Positions 1-7,476 of a DNA stretch of 43,079 nucleotides are shown here, in pieces. The position numbers and the translations under genes were made by a program. Origin of the DNA: a virus. Every line of letters starts with the position of its first letter. The stretch's first letter is position 1. The notes beneath the pieces are model-generated. The model saw only the letters and a program-made list of their open reading frames with translations. It was not told the DNA's origin and searched no databases. Location of the stretch: positions 1 to 43,079 of the IMG/VR virus record IMGVR_UViG_3300027675_000013; one strand, 5' to 3'.

Positions 1-127
1 CTGTAAATGTCTTATTTGACCGGGAATATAAATATACTTTGGTCGAATTAAAAAGAAATGTAAAAAATTGTATTGATGAAATGATAAAAATATATAACGA
101 GTTTGATAAATATACAAAAGGTTATAC
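1..127. repeat. Terminal overlap, left copy
   Basis: These 127 bases are identical to the last 127 bases of the window (42953-43079). A reading frame that starts at 42847 continues in frame through the repeat and stops at 165-167, so joining the ends restores an intact gene. A 127-base overlap equals a common assembler k-mer, which suggests a circular contig rather than a biological terminal repeat. The unique genome is then 42,952 bp. Confidence 0.95.
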
Positions 128-167
128 CAGGGAAGGAGAGAAAAATAATGAACAAAAAAGGCCATAG
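1..167 (+). CDS. 3' part of seam-spanning hypothetical protein
   Basis: This is the C-terminal part of a 90-residue protein whose start lies at 42847 near the other end of the window. The frame reads through the overlap without a break and ends at TAG 165-167. The last residues are very polar (many E, K, N). The 3' end overlaps the next gene (ATG 148) by 20 bases, as in a tightly packed operon. No family is recognised. The protein is charged and probably helical, with several Lys/Glu-rich segments. Confidence 0.75.
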   Translation, partial: VNVLFDREYKYTLVELKRNVKNCIDEMIKIYNEFDKYTKGYTREGEKNNEQKRP

Positions 168-567
168 TGTAGGCGCGGCAATAGCCTCCGGAATTACATT
201 GTATTATCTAAAAGATACTATAATAGTTGAAACTATAACTATTGGCGGAGTTATTGTTGGTTCGTTCTGGTCGGACCTTGATGCCGAATATAGTTTTATT
301 AAATCAAAGTTACCAATTATTCCAAACATAATAGAATTTATTCAAAAAGTTTTACCAGAAAATAATATTACTTGCCATCGTGGCGCGTTATTCCATTCAA
401 TTTGGACCTTAATTCCCTTTGCTATATTTTATAAAGTCCCATTTGTTTTAGGTATGGGAATAGGTATTCTGGGGCATCATATTTTAGATATGACAACGCC
501 TGCCGGGCTAAGATGGCTTTATCCATACAAAGTAAAATTACATGTTTGGAGGAAAATAAAGAAATGA
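148..567 (+). CDS. YdjM-like membrane metal-dependent hydrolase
   Basis: A 139-residue integral membrane protein resembling the YdjM family (LexA-regulated inner-membrane hydrolase-like proteins). Family-type motifs are visible: an early His (H6), an acidic WSDLD stretch at 41-45, HRG-x3-H at 77-83, a GHH-x2-D motif at 109-114, TP at 117-118 and WLYP at 123-126. The His/Asp pattern suggests a metal centre beside the membrane. Hydrophobic segments lie near 8-38 and 84-113. ATG 148 is preferred over an upstream TTG because GGAAGGAG lies just before it. The stop overlaps the next start (ATGA). The substrate is unknown; related proteins occur on phages and plasmids. Confidence 0.75.
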   Translation: MNKKGHSVGAAIASGITLYYLKDTIIVETITIGGVIVGSFWSDLDAEYSFIKSKLPIIPNIIEFIQKVLPENNITCHRGALFHSIWTLIPFAIFYKVPFVLGMGIGILGHHILDMTTPAGLRWLYPYKVKLHVWRKIKK

Positions 568-698
568 TTGATTTAATGAGTAATGAAGGTTTAATTAAGA
601 TCATATTAGGTTATACCGGAATAGTAATTTTTATTACTATTTGTGTAAACATCCTAAGGAAGCTAAGAAATAAATTTAAAGTTGGTGATAGAAGATGA
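564..698 (+). CDS. Small single-pass membrane protein, 44 aa
   Basis: A short frame starting with an ATGA overlap on the previous gene and ending with another ATGA overlap on the next, so translational coupling is likely. GGAGG at 549-553 serves as the ribosome site. A hydrophobic helix of about 20 residues is followed by a basic tail (RKLRNK), giving a predicted N-out/C-in single-pass topology. The tail is encoded by one copy of the dispersed GGAAGCTAAGAAA word (658-670) in a different frame from most other copies. Function unknown. Confidence 0.65.
   Translation: MIDLMSNEGLIKIILGYTGIVIFITICVNILRKLRNKFKVGDRR
658..670 (+). repeat. Dispersed 13-mer GGAAGCTAAGAAA, first of nine copies
   Basis: Copies of the 12-base core GAAGCTAAGAAA are at 659-670, 6999-7010, 12956-12967, 16927-16938, 19208-19219, 32061-32072, 38561-38572 and 39874-39885 on the plus strand, and at 8849-8860 on the minus strand. 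Six of them (659, 6999, 8849, 12956, 16927, 38561) extend to the 15-mer AAGGAAGCTAAGAAA. They occur in two frames of plus-strand genes, antisense to a minus-strand gene, and in a non-coding hairpin loop. Protein coding alone does not explain this. Confidence 0.85.
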
Positions 699-952
699 AT
701 ATTAATTTTTATGAATTACTTCTTAAAGAAAATGCGGAAAACAAAAAAGATATAATAATGTTTCAGGCCCTAACTGGTATAAATTTGTTTGATTTTATGG
801 AACTTTACAAGGCCGGCATGATTGAAATTAAAAACATAGAATCATTAAGAGGTATGTTAAATAGAATTGGATTAAATAACACAATTAATGTCTTAAGAAC
901 TATTGTTAATGATACAAATGATATTTTAAGGGATTTTAAACATGATAAATAA
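695..952 (+). CDS. Hypothetical protein, 85 aa
   Basis: An 85-residue soluble, mostly helical protein. It starts within an ATGA overlap and its 3' end overlaps the next gene by 11 bases, so it belongs to the operon that crosses the seam. It has no membrane segment, no Cys and no recognisable motif. Alternating hydrophobic residues (FMELY, LRGML, NVLRTIV) suggest a small helical bundle. Function unknown. Confidence 0.6.
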   Translation: MNINFYELLLKENAENKKDIIMFQALTGINLFDFMELYKAGMIEIKNIESLRGMLNRIGLNNTINVLRTIVNDTNDILRDFKHDK

Positions 953-1214
953 AAATGGCCCTAATGATGATATAGGGTGGGTAATTGGTGGAATATTTAA
1001 ATGTTTATATTTTTCATTAGTCGGAATAATAAAAATCATTATTAACCCCATAAAATGTGTTTTAAATCTCATAATTTTAGTTATAATTGGCTTCATCATC
1101 TATAAAAGAATTTCAAATCATTGTATTGTTGGCTGGCCTGATGTAATCTTATTAATAGGATTCTTTAAAATATTAGGATATACAGGGGAAAAGGGGAGTT
1201 TAGTTAAAAACTAA
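942..1214 (+). CDS. Small multi-pass membrane protein, 90 aa
   Basis: The last gene of the seam-spanning operon. It starts inside the previous gene. After a polar N-terminus there are hydrophobic segments near 13-34 and 36-55 and a weaker one near 64-78, so two or three membrane passes are likely. The stop lies inside the bidirectional terminator (1189-1226). No family recognised. Confidence 0.6.
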   Translation: MINKNGPNDDIGWVIGGIFKCLYFSLVGIIKIIINPIKCVLNLIILVIIGFIIYKRISNHCIVGWPDVILLIGFFKILGYTGEKGSLVKN

Positions 1215-1226
1215 TTCTCCCCTTTT
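1189..1226. terminator. Bidirectional intrinsic terminator
   Basis: AAAAGGGGAG (1189-1198) pairs with CTCCCCTTTT (1217-1226), with further TAGTT/AACTA pairing inside. The arms supply an A-run on one side and a T-run on the other, so it can stop the plus-strand operon ending at 1214 and the minus-strand operon ending at 1211. Confidence 0.85.
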
Positions 1227-1450
1227 GATTGTTTGAGTTCCAACGCCAAGGACATAGCATCTTTACTCTCCCCATATATTACATTATTCATTTCTAAAAG
1301 TAAATATTCGTAATCTACATCATATAAATTTGCAATATATTTTATTTTTTTGATGATTTCAGGTCCATTTCTTGGATAATCATTTAAAATTCTGTTTTCC
1401 AAGTTGTAAATAAAAGTAAATGGTAATTCATTAAAAATCTTCTCCTCCAT
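1211..1450 (-). CDS. Hypothetical protein, 79 aa
   Basis: The last gene of the minus-strand helicase operon, beginning inside the previous gene (20-base overlap) with a GGAGGG-type site upstream. The protein is acidic and helical with no membrane segment. A run of charged helices such as PEIIKKIKYIANLYDVDYEYLL vaguely recalls the start of an HTH protein, but I cannot place a helix-turn-helix. Function unknown. Confidence 0.6.
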   Translation of the reverse strand: MEEKIFNELPFTFIYNLENRILNDYPRNGPEIIKKIKYIANLYDVDYEYLLLEMNNVIYGESKDAMSLALELKQSKGEN

Positions 1451-1781
1451 AAGATAAGCCCTCCGCCTTTTTATATAAAATTTCCCAACATGCCGCTAGT
1501 AATTCCATGTCTTGACAACTAGTGACTTTAGTAACTTTTAAATTAGTTTTTACCCATTCGATCATTCCCTTTCTGTCGTTCACAAAAACCCATTTTAAAA
1601 GGTCAATAATATCATTCTGTATATTTTCTAAAGGGTTATATAAAACATGTCTTTTATGGGCCAATTTATCGCAATCTGAACAAAAAAACTCAATGATTGC
1701 ATCTTTGTAATTATATAAACAAATCATTTTTCGGCAACCACATTCACAGCGAATATAATTGTAAGTTGGTGTCTTAACCAT
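1431..1781 (-). CDS. Zinc-ribbon protein, 116 aa
   Basis: The N-terminal 45 residues contain two Cys clusters: C-E-C-G-C near 12-16 and CSDC near 33-36. This is typical of a small zinc ribbon that binds nucleic acid or protein. The remainder is helical and Trp-rich with no motif I know. It overlaps the upstream primase-type gene by 8 bases, and its ribosome site (GGCGGTGGG) lies inside that gene. Co-transcription with a helicase and a CHC2-type protein suggests a DNA replication accessory role, which is inference. Confidence 0.65.
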   Translation of the reverse strand: MVKTPTYNYIRCECGCRKMICLYNYKDAIIEFFCSDCDKLAHKRHVLYNPLENIQNDIIDLLKWVFVNDRKGMIEWVKTNLKVTKVTSCQDMELLAACWEILYKKAEGLSYGGEDF

Positions 1782-2289
1782 AATAACCCACCGCCTTTAA
1801 ATTTAATATATAACTATACAGTCTATTTTCATCGTCTAAAAGGCTTTCTATTTTTAAATTTAATTGTTCATTATTTTTTTTACAAGCCCAGCCAAGAAAA
1901 TCATTAATTTCCTGGTTAATTCTTTGGTTTTCCTTAAATTCAAGTATTGACAATATTTGGCTTTCATGTTTACATGCAAAGGTTTCTACACTTTGAGTTA
2001 TATTAAATCGTTCTCCTAAGTATTTACATGCTTCATTAAAATTACAGTGATTCATTTCCATGTAAAAATCTATTACCGATCCACCTTTACAGCAACGAGA
2101 ATGAGACATATATAAATTAAGTTTAGTATTGATTTGAAAGTGATTTTTGTGTTGGCAAAAGGGGCAATATTCGTATACATAACCCACGTCAACGCGAGTT
2201 TTATTAGTATTTACCATGTAATTATTTATCAAGTCGAGTATCTTAACTCTCGACTTGATTTCACCGGCGTTATAAGTTTTATATTTCAT
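1774..2289 (-). CDS. CHC2-type zinc finger, primase-like protein, 171 aa
   Basis: Residues about 35-85 match the zinc-binding domain at the N-terminus of bacterial and phage DnaG-type primases: CPFC, then about 20 residues later the RCCKGG-SVIDFYM block, then the helix that ends NEACKYLGERF. The second metal ligand is Cys where DnaG usually has His. No TOPRIM catalytic domain follows and I find none in the neighbouring genes. The protein therefore looks like an orphan primase zinc domain that may recognise template sites or help a host primase. ATG 2289 is chosen over an upstream TTG because GGAGG lies 8 bases before it. The start overlaps the helicase gene by 11 bases. Confidence 0.75.
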   Translation of the reverse strand: MKYKTYNAGEIKSRVKILDLINNYMVNTNKTRVDVGYVYEYCPFCQHKNHFQINTKLNLYMSHSRCCKGGSVIDFYMEMNHCNFNEACKYLGERFNITQSVETFACKHESQILSILEFKENQRINQEINDFLGWACKKNNEQLNLKIESLLDDENRLYSYILNLKAVGYYG

Positions 2290-4504
2290 GGGCAACCTCC
2301 ATCTTTTCAACTAGTAATGTTTTCCTTTTGCTTGAAAGTTTATTTCTAACTATCTTGTCTATGGTATCTTTAGTATTTGAAATTAATACAAACATCTTTT
2401 TGGCTCTTGTGACGGCCGTATATAATAAGCGGCTATCAGTTATCATATTAAATTCGCTTAGATCACAAACAACTGTCTGAAACTCTGAACCCTGTAATTT
2501 ATGAATAGTACAACAATAGGCCAGCTGTAAATTTTCTAATTCATCCCAATTCAAATCATATCTTACATGTCTTTCAAGGCCAAAATAATATATAACTATT
2601 TGAATATCTTTCTTTTTATCAGAACTTTTATTCAAAAATTCCAGTGCTTCATTTGTTCTTACTCTTTGAAGCATCTCATATCTGTCTATATATTCAATGC
2701 AGTCTATACGGCCAAATTCGCCGTTATAAACATCATTCATATAATCATTTTTCGTATTCATAACCTTATCATTAAGGCAAAAATTAGTTTCTTTGGTCCC
2801 AATAAAGATCCTGGTATTTTTATTTTTATCTGAGATTTCTTTATTAATTTCATTACAACGCCTGCGGCTACTAGTGCAAATTTGAAATTCATTATATAAA
2901 GTGTCTAAGCTTCCTTTATTTGTAAGATCGATTTCTTTTGTTTTTGCGGCCCAGCACTTTAAAATATAATCAGTTGGATTTTTTTGTAATGTGCTGAAAA
3001 AATCTTTTGTTTTGATCATATCAAAGCTTTTATTTTCCCTGACTAAGTTTGCCACGTTTAAAATGTTGCTATCTCCTGATTGTCTAAAAGTATTTGTCAA
3101 TGTGATTACGTTAATTTTCCCGGACTCGATTAAATCTGATTGAACAGCCCCGGCGCCAACACTTGGTAATTGTCCAGGGTCCCCAACTAAAATCAATTTT
3201 ACATAACTTGTAACACTATTATCCATGGCTTTTAAAACTTTATAAAACAATGTTGTGTCAACCATGGAAAACTCATCAATTATCATACAGTGAGGCCCTT
3301 TTTGAAATGATTCATCCTGGCCGGATTCTTCACTATAATAATATCTATGACATGTGATTGCAGTGTGATTAGTTGCCTCTGACATGCGGCGCGCGGCTTT
3401 ACCCGTTGGGGCAATGCATGTCATTTTATAATTTAATTTTTCCAAGATATAGATAATTGCTTTTATAATTGTAGTTTTGCCAGTGCCAGCGCCGCCGCAA
3501 ATCATAATTACATTATCAGTAACACCGGAAATAATTGCTTCTTTTTGTTTATCATGTAACCTTATCTTGTTTTTTTGCTCATATTCTCTGAGTAAAATAT
3601 CAATGTTTCTTTTTTCATATTCTGAAATTTTATCTAAATTGGAAATAAGTTTTAAATAAGTTGGGATATTTTTCTCAGCTTCATTCATTAATTTAGTTTG
3701 GATTTTGCCATTTTCGTTTATAACCTTGGCATCATCACAATTGATAAAATCATTAACATTTTCAATTCCTAAGTTATAGCCGCTAATTTCATTGATAAAT
3801 GTGTCAAGTTGAACATAAGTTGAACCAAAACCAGTGATTTTATTTGTTATTTGTTCAGTTAGGTATAAAATTCTTGATCTTAAATTTTTTGGACATTTAA
3901 ATTTTTCCTGAGCCAAAAAATCAACTTTTTTAAAATTCATTTCTAAATCTTCGATCAAAGTTTCATAAGGATCGGCTTTAAATTGATCGACTGTTATGTT
4001 TTTTTCTGTTAAAAATCCTACTAATTTATGGATTTTTTTATTAGAAATACTTTGCCCAGCCAAAGAAATTACTTGACGTAAAATTTCATTATTTTTCAAG
4101 AAGTTTAGGCCCTCGAATATTTTTTCTATTGTGGCCGGTCCTACTCCCTTTATTTTTGGGCAATTTTTTGAATAGAAAATTTTTAAATCATGATTAGGTA
4201 TTCCGTCCAATACTTTTTTTGCTGTATTGTCTTTTATTCCCTTAATTGAACATAAAAGATTTAATTTACTATCATATGATTCAGTGTCAAACTTTTCATA
4301 TGAAGCTTTAAATGATTGTTTTCCACGATATGAACCCATAACGCCGACTAATGTAGTAACGCCGGGCCTTAAAAAGAATCCATTACAATTGATTGTAATT
4401 TCCTGGCCGGCTAATTCACCGACATAAACAGTATAATCATCCTTTGAGTAAATTTCTTTCCAGATATCAATTTTAATTTCCATTTCCTTATAAGTATTAT
4501 TCAT
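2279..4504 (-). CDS. RecD-like superfamily 1B DNA helicase
   Basis: A 741-residue helicase resembling RecD2/TraA-type SF1B enzymes, which move 5'-3' on single-stranded DNA. Motifs in order: a helix-hairpin-helix region near 88-130 (IKGVGPATIEKI), Walker A CGGAGTGKTT near 332-341, Walker B IIDEFSMVD near 405-413, GDPGQLPSVG near 442-451 (motif III), FRQSGDSN near 470 (motif IV), TIHKLQGSE near 667-675 (motif V) and AVTRAKK near 695-701 (motif VI). All catalytic motifs look intact. GGGGAGG precedes ATG 4504. It is the first gene of a four-gene minus-strand operon with a primase-like zinc protein, so a role in phage replication is likely. Confidence 0.9.
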   Translation of the reverse strand: MNNTYKEMEIKIDIWKEIYSKDDYTVYVGELAGQEITINCNGFFLRPGVTTLVGVMGSYRGKQSFKASYEKFDTESYDSKLNLLCSIKGIKDNTAKKVLDGIPNHDLKIFYSKNCPKIKGVGPATIEKIFEGLNFLKNNEILRQVISLAGQSISNKKIHKLVGFLTEKNITVDQFKADPYETLIEDLEMNFKKVDFLAQEKFKCPKNLRSRILYLTEQITNKITGFGSTYVQLDTFINEISGYNLGIENVNDFINCDDAKVINENGKIQTKLMNEAEKNIPTYLKLISNLDKISEYEKRNIDILLREYEQKNKIRLHDKQKEAIISGVTDNVIMICGGAGTGKTTIIKAIIYILEKLNYKMTCIAPTGKAARRMSEATNHTAITCHRYYYSEESGQDESFQKGPHCMIIDEFSMVDTTLFYKVLKAMDNSVTSYVKLILVGDPGQLPSVGAGAVQSDLIESGKINVITLTNTFRQSGDSNILNVANLVRENKSFDMIKTKDFFSTLQKNPTDYILKCWAAKTKEIDLTNKGSLDTLYNEFQICTSSRRRCNEINKEISDKNKNTRIFIGTKETNFCLNDKVMNTKNDYMNDVYNGEFGRIDCIEYIDRYEMLQRVRTNEALEFLNKSSDKKKDIQIVIYYFGLERHVRYDLNWDELENLQLAYCCTIHKLQGSEFQTVVCDLSEFNMITDSRLLYTAVTRAKKMFVLISNTKDTIDKIVRNKLSSKRKTLLVEKMEVAHEI

Positions 4505-4538
4505 ATTGGCCTCCCCAAAAATTTTATTTAAATTTGTC

Positions 4539-4567
4539 TTGCTTATGTATATAGTATATTATATAAT
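4539..4567 (+). promoter_or_regulatory. Promoter for AbrB-like gene
   Basis: TTGCTT (4539-4544) and TATAAT (4562-4567) are 17 bases apart, about 50 bases before ATG 4617. The element overlaps the divergent promoter of the helicase operon and the palindrome at 4545-4575, so both directions can be controlled together. Confidence 0.7.
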
Positions 4568-4575
4568 ATGTACAT
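4545..4575. promoter_or_regulatory. Palindromic operator between divergent promoters
   Basis: An imperfect 31-base palindrome: the arms ATGTATATAGTATAT and ATGTACATATTATAT (read on opposite strands) agree at 12 of 15 positions. It covers the spacer of the plus-strand promoter and the spacer and -10 region of the minus-strand promoter. The AbrB-like product of 4617-4799 is the obvious candidate ligand, by position only. Confidence 0.55.
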
Positions 4576-4581
4576 AGTCAA
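4553..4581 (-). promoter_or_regulatory. Promoter for helicase operon
   Basis: On the minus strand, TTGACT (4581-4576) and TATACT (4558-4553) are separated by 17 bases. The start codon at 4504 lies about 50 bases downstream. It overlaps the divergent plus-strand promoter. Confidence 0.7.
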
Positions 4582-4616
4582 TAGTTAATTAATTATTTTT
4601 TAAGGAGGTAACTTAT

Positions 4617-4799
4617 ATGTTAATTAAAAAAATAGTAAAAAGAGGAACAAGCAATTTTATTTTATTGCCGTCTGACATAATGGATATGCTAAATTTAACT
4701 TTAGGTGATGAAGTAAGTATTAATGTTGAAAATGGTAAAATAATACTGACACCAATTGAAAAAAATGTCAATTTGCCTGTGGAAAAAGATGTGGATTAA
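4617..4799 (+). CDS. AbrB/MazE-like transcription regulator, 60 aa
   Basis: The first 48 residues follow the swapped-hairpin AbrB/SpoVT pattern: a basic strand (KKIVKRGTSNFILLPSDI), a small helix (MDMLNLTLGDEV) and a final pair of strands (SINVENGKIILTPI). Such proteins bind DNA as dimers and commonly autoregulate. A strong AAGGAGGT site precedes ATG 4617. The gene is divergent from the helicase operon across a palindrome. The C-terminal tail is encoded by DNA carrying three DnaA-box-like sequences, so coding and origin functions may overlap. A second AbrB-like protein is at 42527-42691. Confidence 0.75.
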   Translation: MLIKKIVKRGTSNFILLPSDIMDMLNLTLGDEVSINVENGKIILTPIEKNVNLPVEKDVD

Positions 4800-4850
4800 T
4801 CTGTGGATAATGTTGATTAAATATTTGTAAAAAAAGAATTATAATAAAAA
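4778..4850 (+). other. Possible replication origin: three DnaA-box-like 9-mers and AT-rich tract
   Basis: TGTGGAAAA (4778-4786), TGTGGATTA (4790-4798) and TGTGGATAA (4802-4810) are spaced exactly 12 bases apart. The last is the complement of the consensus DnaA box TTATCCACA; the others differ from it at one position each. An A/T-only-like tract follows to about 4850 and could unwind. DnaA boxes of this kind mark many bacterial and plasmid origins. The flanking genes are helicases and a primase-like protein. Origin activity is inferred. Confidence 0.5.
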
Positions 4851-4904
4851 AATAGCTCGTCATAAAAAAATGACTTGCTAAATTTACTTCTTAGGGGGGA
4901 TTAT

Positions 4905-7073
4905 ATGCCAAAATTAACAAAAAATCAAGACTGGTTTTTGGAGGTGAAAAATAACATCAGGCTTGAAAATAATGAAAGTTTTTTCAAGGGCGAAATTCCC
5001 GCTCCTGATGGGACTAAAAAAGCCATGCGTTATGGAACAGGCGAGGGTAAAACCTATAACGCCGCCTATTTTGCTTTGTATAATCTATTTTATACAGATA
5101 AAAAAATAGTTATTTCCACAACGAAAAATGAAAATGTTGAGGATCTTCTTACTGAAATCTTTGACATTTTAAAGGCCAATACTTCAAAAACTGAACCACT
5201 GGCCCAATTTTTAGGTGATGGAATTAAAAAAAGTGTTGGCAAACAGTTGTTAAAAAAGTTAGGTATCAATAAAATGGTTAGTTACAATCAAATAGCTAAG
5301 GATTTACTTGAATCTGCACGGGTAATTATTACAAATCATTCTTATTTTTACCCAAATGGCCATAGTTCATATTATTTTAAGAACATCTTAAAGTTAATGG
5401 AAGTCATCCGGGCCGATGATATCTTTATTATTGACGAGGCCGACGAGTTTGAAAAAATGGCAGAAACTAGCATACAATTAAACGACTTTTTGAAAACTGT
5501 AAAAAGTAGCACAGACAATATTTTAAGACCAGCTAAAAACTGCTTTTCGAGCCGGGATAAAGATGTTTACATTAAAAACGCTGATGAATATCGTTATGAA
5601 TTACCAGTTGAAAATTCAAACATTCGCTTTACTAAAGAAGGGGATTTTGATACTCCGACATATGTATTAGACCAAACAAGTAATAATTTAAATCTGGACC
5701 AGCTAATAAATGAGTTCTATTTTGAAAAACATACCTTTGAAGATATTGGCCGCCGGATAGGTTTTATGATTGATGCTTATGACAATAAATACAAGTTGCT
5801 AAGAGTTTACAAAGGCGAATACCTGGTTGGAAATAATATTAACCACTATAACATTGAAACTAATGATATTTTAAGGTTAATTCAAAATTCAATCGGAGCA
5901 ACTAAAGTTGAGCAAGTTATCCGGTTATTAGATCCGGTCAGTGAAGAATCAATCATTGATTTTGATACCAGAGAAGAATTTGTAAAGTGGTGTCAAAAAA
6001 ATATGACTATCCAGCAATATGATAAAATGCTGAAAAAGTTAATGAATGAGGCTCAGTTACTTTATAAGAGATTTTTAACAGTTAAAAGAAAATCAATCTT
6101 AGATACTTCCAAATGTAGCAATGTGTATTATATCACGGCAACGCCATATAACTTAACTCAATTAGACTATATAGTAGAAAATGGAAAATCAAAGAAGGTT
6201 AACACAATCGAAAATATTGATATGTTCTTTATAAATAGGGATATATCAGTTGACAACTTAGTTATCAACTTGGCGACTGAATGTTTGCTTAATTATAAAG
6301 ATGATATCAATTGTTTGGCCTTTGCGGCTGAGAAAAGAAATGTTGAGAAATTAATTAAATCCAAAAAATATCTTTACAAAGATAAGAAGTATTCTGGTAT
6401 AAAGGTAAAAACTTCGATTAATGATGATTCACTGGTTGACTATAAAGGAATAACCGCAGTATTAGGCGAGGCCGATAACTATGAATATATCAAAGATTAT
6501 TCGTATATAACATATTTAAATAGTCCAGAGGCCACCGGGAAAAATTACAAAGTAAGTAACTTATGTTTAATTAATACCCAGCCGGAAATTAACGCTTTAG
6601 GCCGTCAATTGATTACAAAAGAATATGCCAAATTTATTGACATTGAAGATTCAAGTTTTAGGACCATTCTGCAAGCTTGTGGCCGTATAGAAAGAGCCGA
6701 CAAGGAAAAATATAAGGCAATTATATTTATTGGGAAAAATGAAAGTATTATAGAGAAATACATTATAGAAAAAAAAGGAAATGGCATTAACTATAATTTT
6801 ATGAGTGACAAGACCATTGCACTTGGTGAAAAACACCTTAAAAATAAAATTATAAAAGTTTTTGACCATATCAGGGTTAATCTTACCAGTGATTTTGAGG
6901 AAATTCAACTAAGTTTTGAAGATAACCGAAAAAAACACAATAAATCCGAAATAATTCAATACTTTAATAATTTGATAGCTAATGAAATAGATTCCAAGGA
7001 AGCTAAGAAACAAACTATTTATAAATTCGGTGTTGCTAGAAATTTATTAAATCAATATATTAAGGGCCAATAA
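4905..7073 (+). CDS. DinG/XPD-like superfamily 2 helicase
   Basis: A 722-residue SF2 helicase. Motifs: GTGEGKT at 44-50 (Walker A), TNHSYF near 143 (the TNH motif typical of DinG/XPD enzymes), IIDEADEF near 177-184 (DEAD box), TATP near 411 (motif III) and QACGRIERAD near 590 (motif VI, Q-x2-GR-x2-R). I see no cluster of four Cys for an iron-sulphur domain, so it differs from classical DinG/XPD. ATG 4905 is chosen because AGGGGGG stands before it; an upstream TTG lacks a site. A TATAAT at 4840-4845 may be part of its promoter. One copy of the dispersed 13-mer encodes KEAKK near the C-terminus. The terminator overlaps the stop codon. Confidence 0.85.
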   Translation: MPKLTKNQDWFLEVKNNIRLENNESFFKGEIPAPDGTKKAMRYGTGEGKTYNAAYFALYNLFYTDKKIVISTTKNENVEDLLTEIFDILKANTSKTEPLAQFLGDGIKKSVGKQLLKKLGINKMVSYNQIAKDLLESARVIITNHSYFYPNGHSSYYFKNILKLMEVIRADDIFIIDEADEFEKMAETSIQLNDFLKTVKSSTDNILRPAKNCFSSRDKDVYIKNADEYRYELPVENSNIRFTKEGDFDTPTYVLDQTSNNLNLDQLINEFYFEKHTFEDIGRRIGFMIDAYDNKYKLLRVYKGEYLVGNNINHYNIETNDILRLIQNSIGATKVEQVIRLLDPVSEESIIDFDTREEFVKWCQKNMTIQQYDKMLKKLMNEAQLLYKRFLTVKRKSILDTSKCSNVYYITATPYNLTQLDYIVENGKSKKVNTIENIDMFFINRDISVDNLVINLATECLLNYKDDINCLAFAAEKRNVEKLIKSKKYLYKDKKYSGIKVKTSINDDSLVDYKGITAVLGEADNYEYIKDYSYITYLNSPEATGKNYKVSNLCLINTQPEINALGRQLITKEYAKFIDIEDSSFRTILQACGRIERADKEKYKAIIFIGKNESIIEKYIIEKKGNGINYNFMSDKTIALGEKHLKNKIIKVFDHIRVNLTSDFEEIQLSFEDNRKKHNKSEIIQYFNNLIANEIDSKEAKKQTIYKFGVARNLLNQYIKGQ

Positions 7074-7088
7074 TAAGGCCCTTTTTTT
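7062..7088 (+). terminator. Intrinsic terminator overlapping helicase stop codon
   Basis: AAGGGCC pairs with GGCCCTT around a short AT loop and is followed by seven Ts. The stem contains the last codons and stop of the helicase gene. Confidence 0.85.
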
Positions 7089-7140
7089 ATAGTGATCTTT
7101 TAGTGTCCAAAAGTGTCCAAAATTTTTAAATTGGGAAAAA

Positions 7141-7202
7141 TTGAGAGCAGTAATTGAGAGAGTCTAATATATATATGGAACTCTCTCAATTACTGCTCTC
7201 AA
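7141..7202. repeat. Perfect 23-bp inverted repeat
   Basis: Arms 7141-7163 and 7180-7202 are exact reverse complements around a 16-base AT-rich centre. Each arm contains TGAGAGC and TGAGAGAGT, giving four TGAGAG words in 62 bases. There is no T-run, so it is not a simple terminator. It could be a protein-binding site or origin element. Confidence 0.85.
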
Positions 7203-7242
7203 ATATTACCAAATAAATGTAAATATAAATGGAAGTTATTTA

Positions 7243-7275
7243 TGAGAGAGTTCCATTACTCATGGAGGTCTCTCA
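7243..7275. repeat. Second GAGAGA palindrome
   Basis: TGAGAGA (7243-7249) and TCTCTCA (7269-7275) flank CCAT/ATGG (7253-7256 and 7262-7265), forming an interrupted palindrome. It reuses the TGAGAGAGT word of the 23-bp repeat upstream, including the GAGAGAGTTCC/GGAACTCTCTC extension. Confidence 0.7.
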
Positions 7276-7347
7276 CGTTTTATTAACATTTGTATACTTT
7301 TTTCTTCCAGTATAATTTCCAATTTTTTATTAAAATTTAGGTGTTAG

Positions 7348-7394
7348 ATCCAACCAGAAAGAAATGATCAAAAATGTTATCTTTCTGGTTGGAT
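7348..7394. repeat. 14-bp stem-loop
   Basis: ATCCAACCAGAAAG (7348-7361) is perfectly complementary to 7381-7394 across a 19-base loop. A weak T-rich tail (TTTCTT) follows. It may be a terminator or a structural DNA/RNA site. Confidence 0.7.
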
Positions 7395-7476
7395 TTCTTG
7401 CTAAATTAAAGGGTTTATAATAAAATATCGTTGATGATGTTAAAGGTTCTTTTTTAAATATGATTTTGGGTATAAG

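Noticed and set aside
1-127. Biological direct terminal repeat of a linear phage genome
   Set aside because: The repeat lies inside one continuous gene, its length equals a common assembler k-mer, and the terminase resembles SPP1/PBSX enzymes, which package headfuls. Circular contig overlap is the simpler reading.
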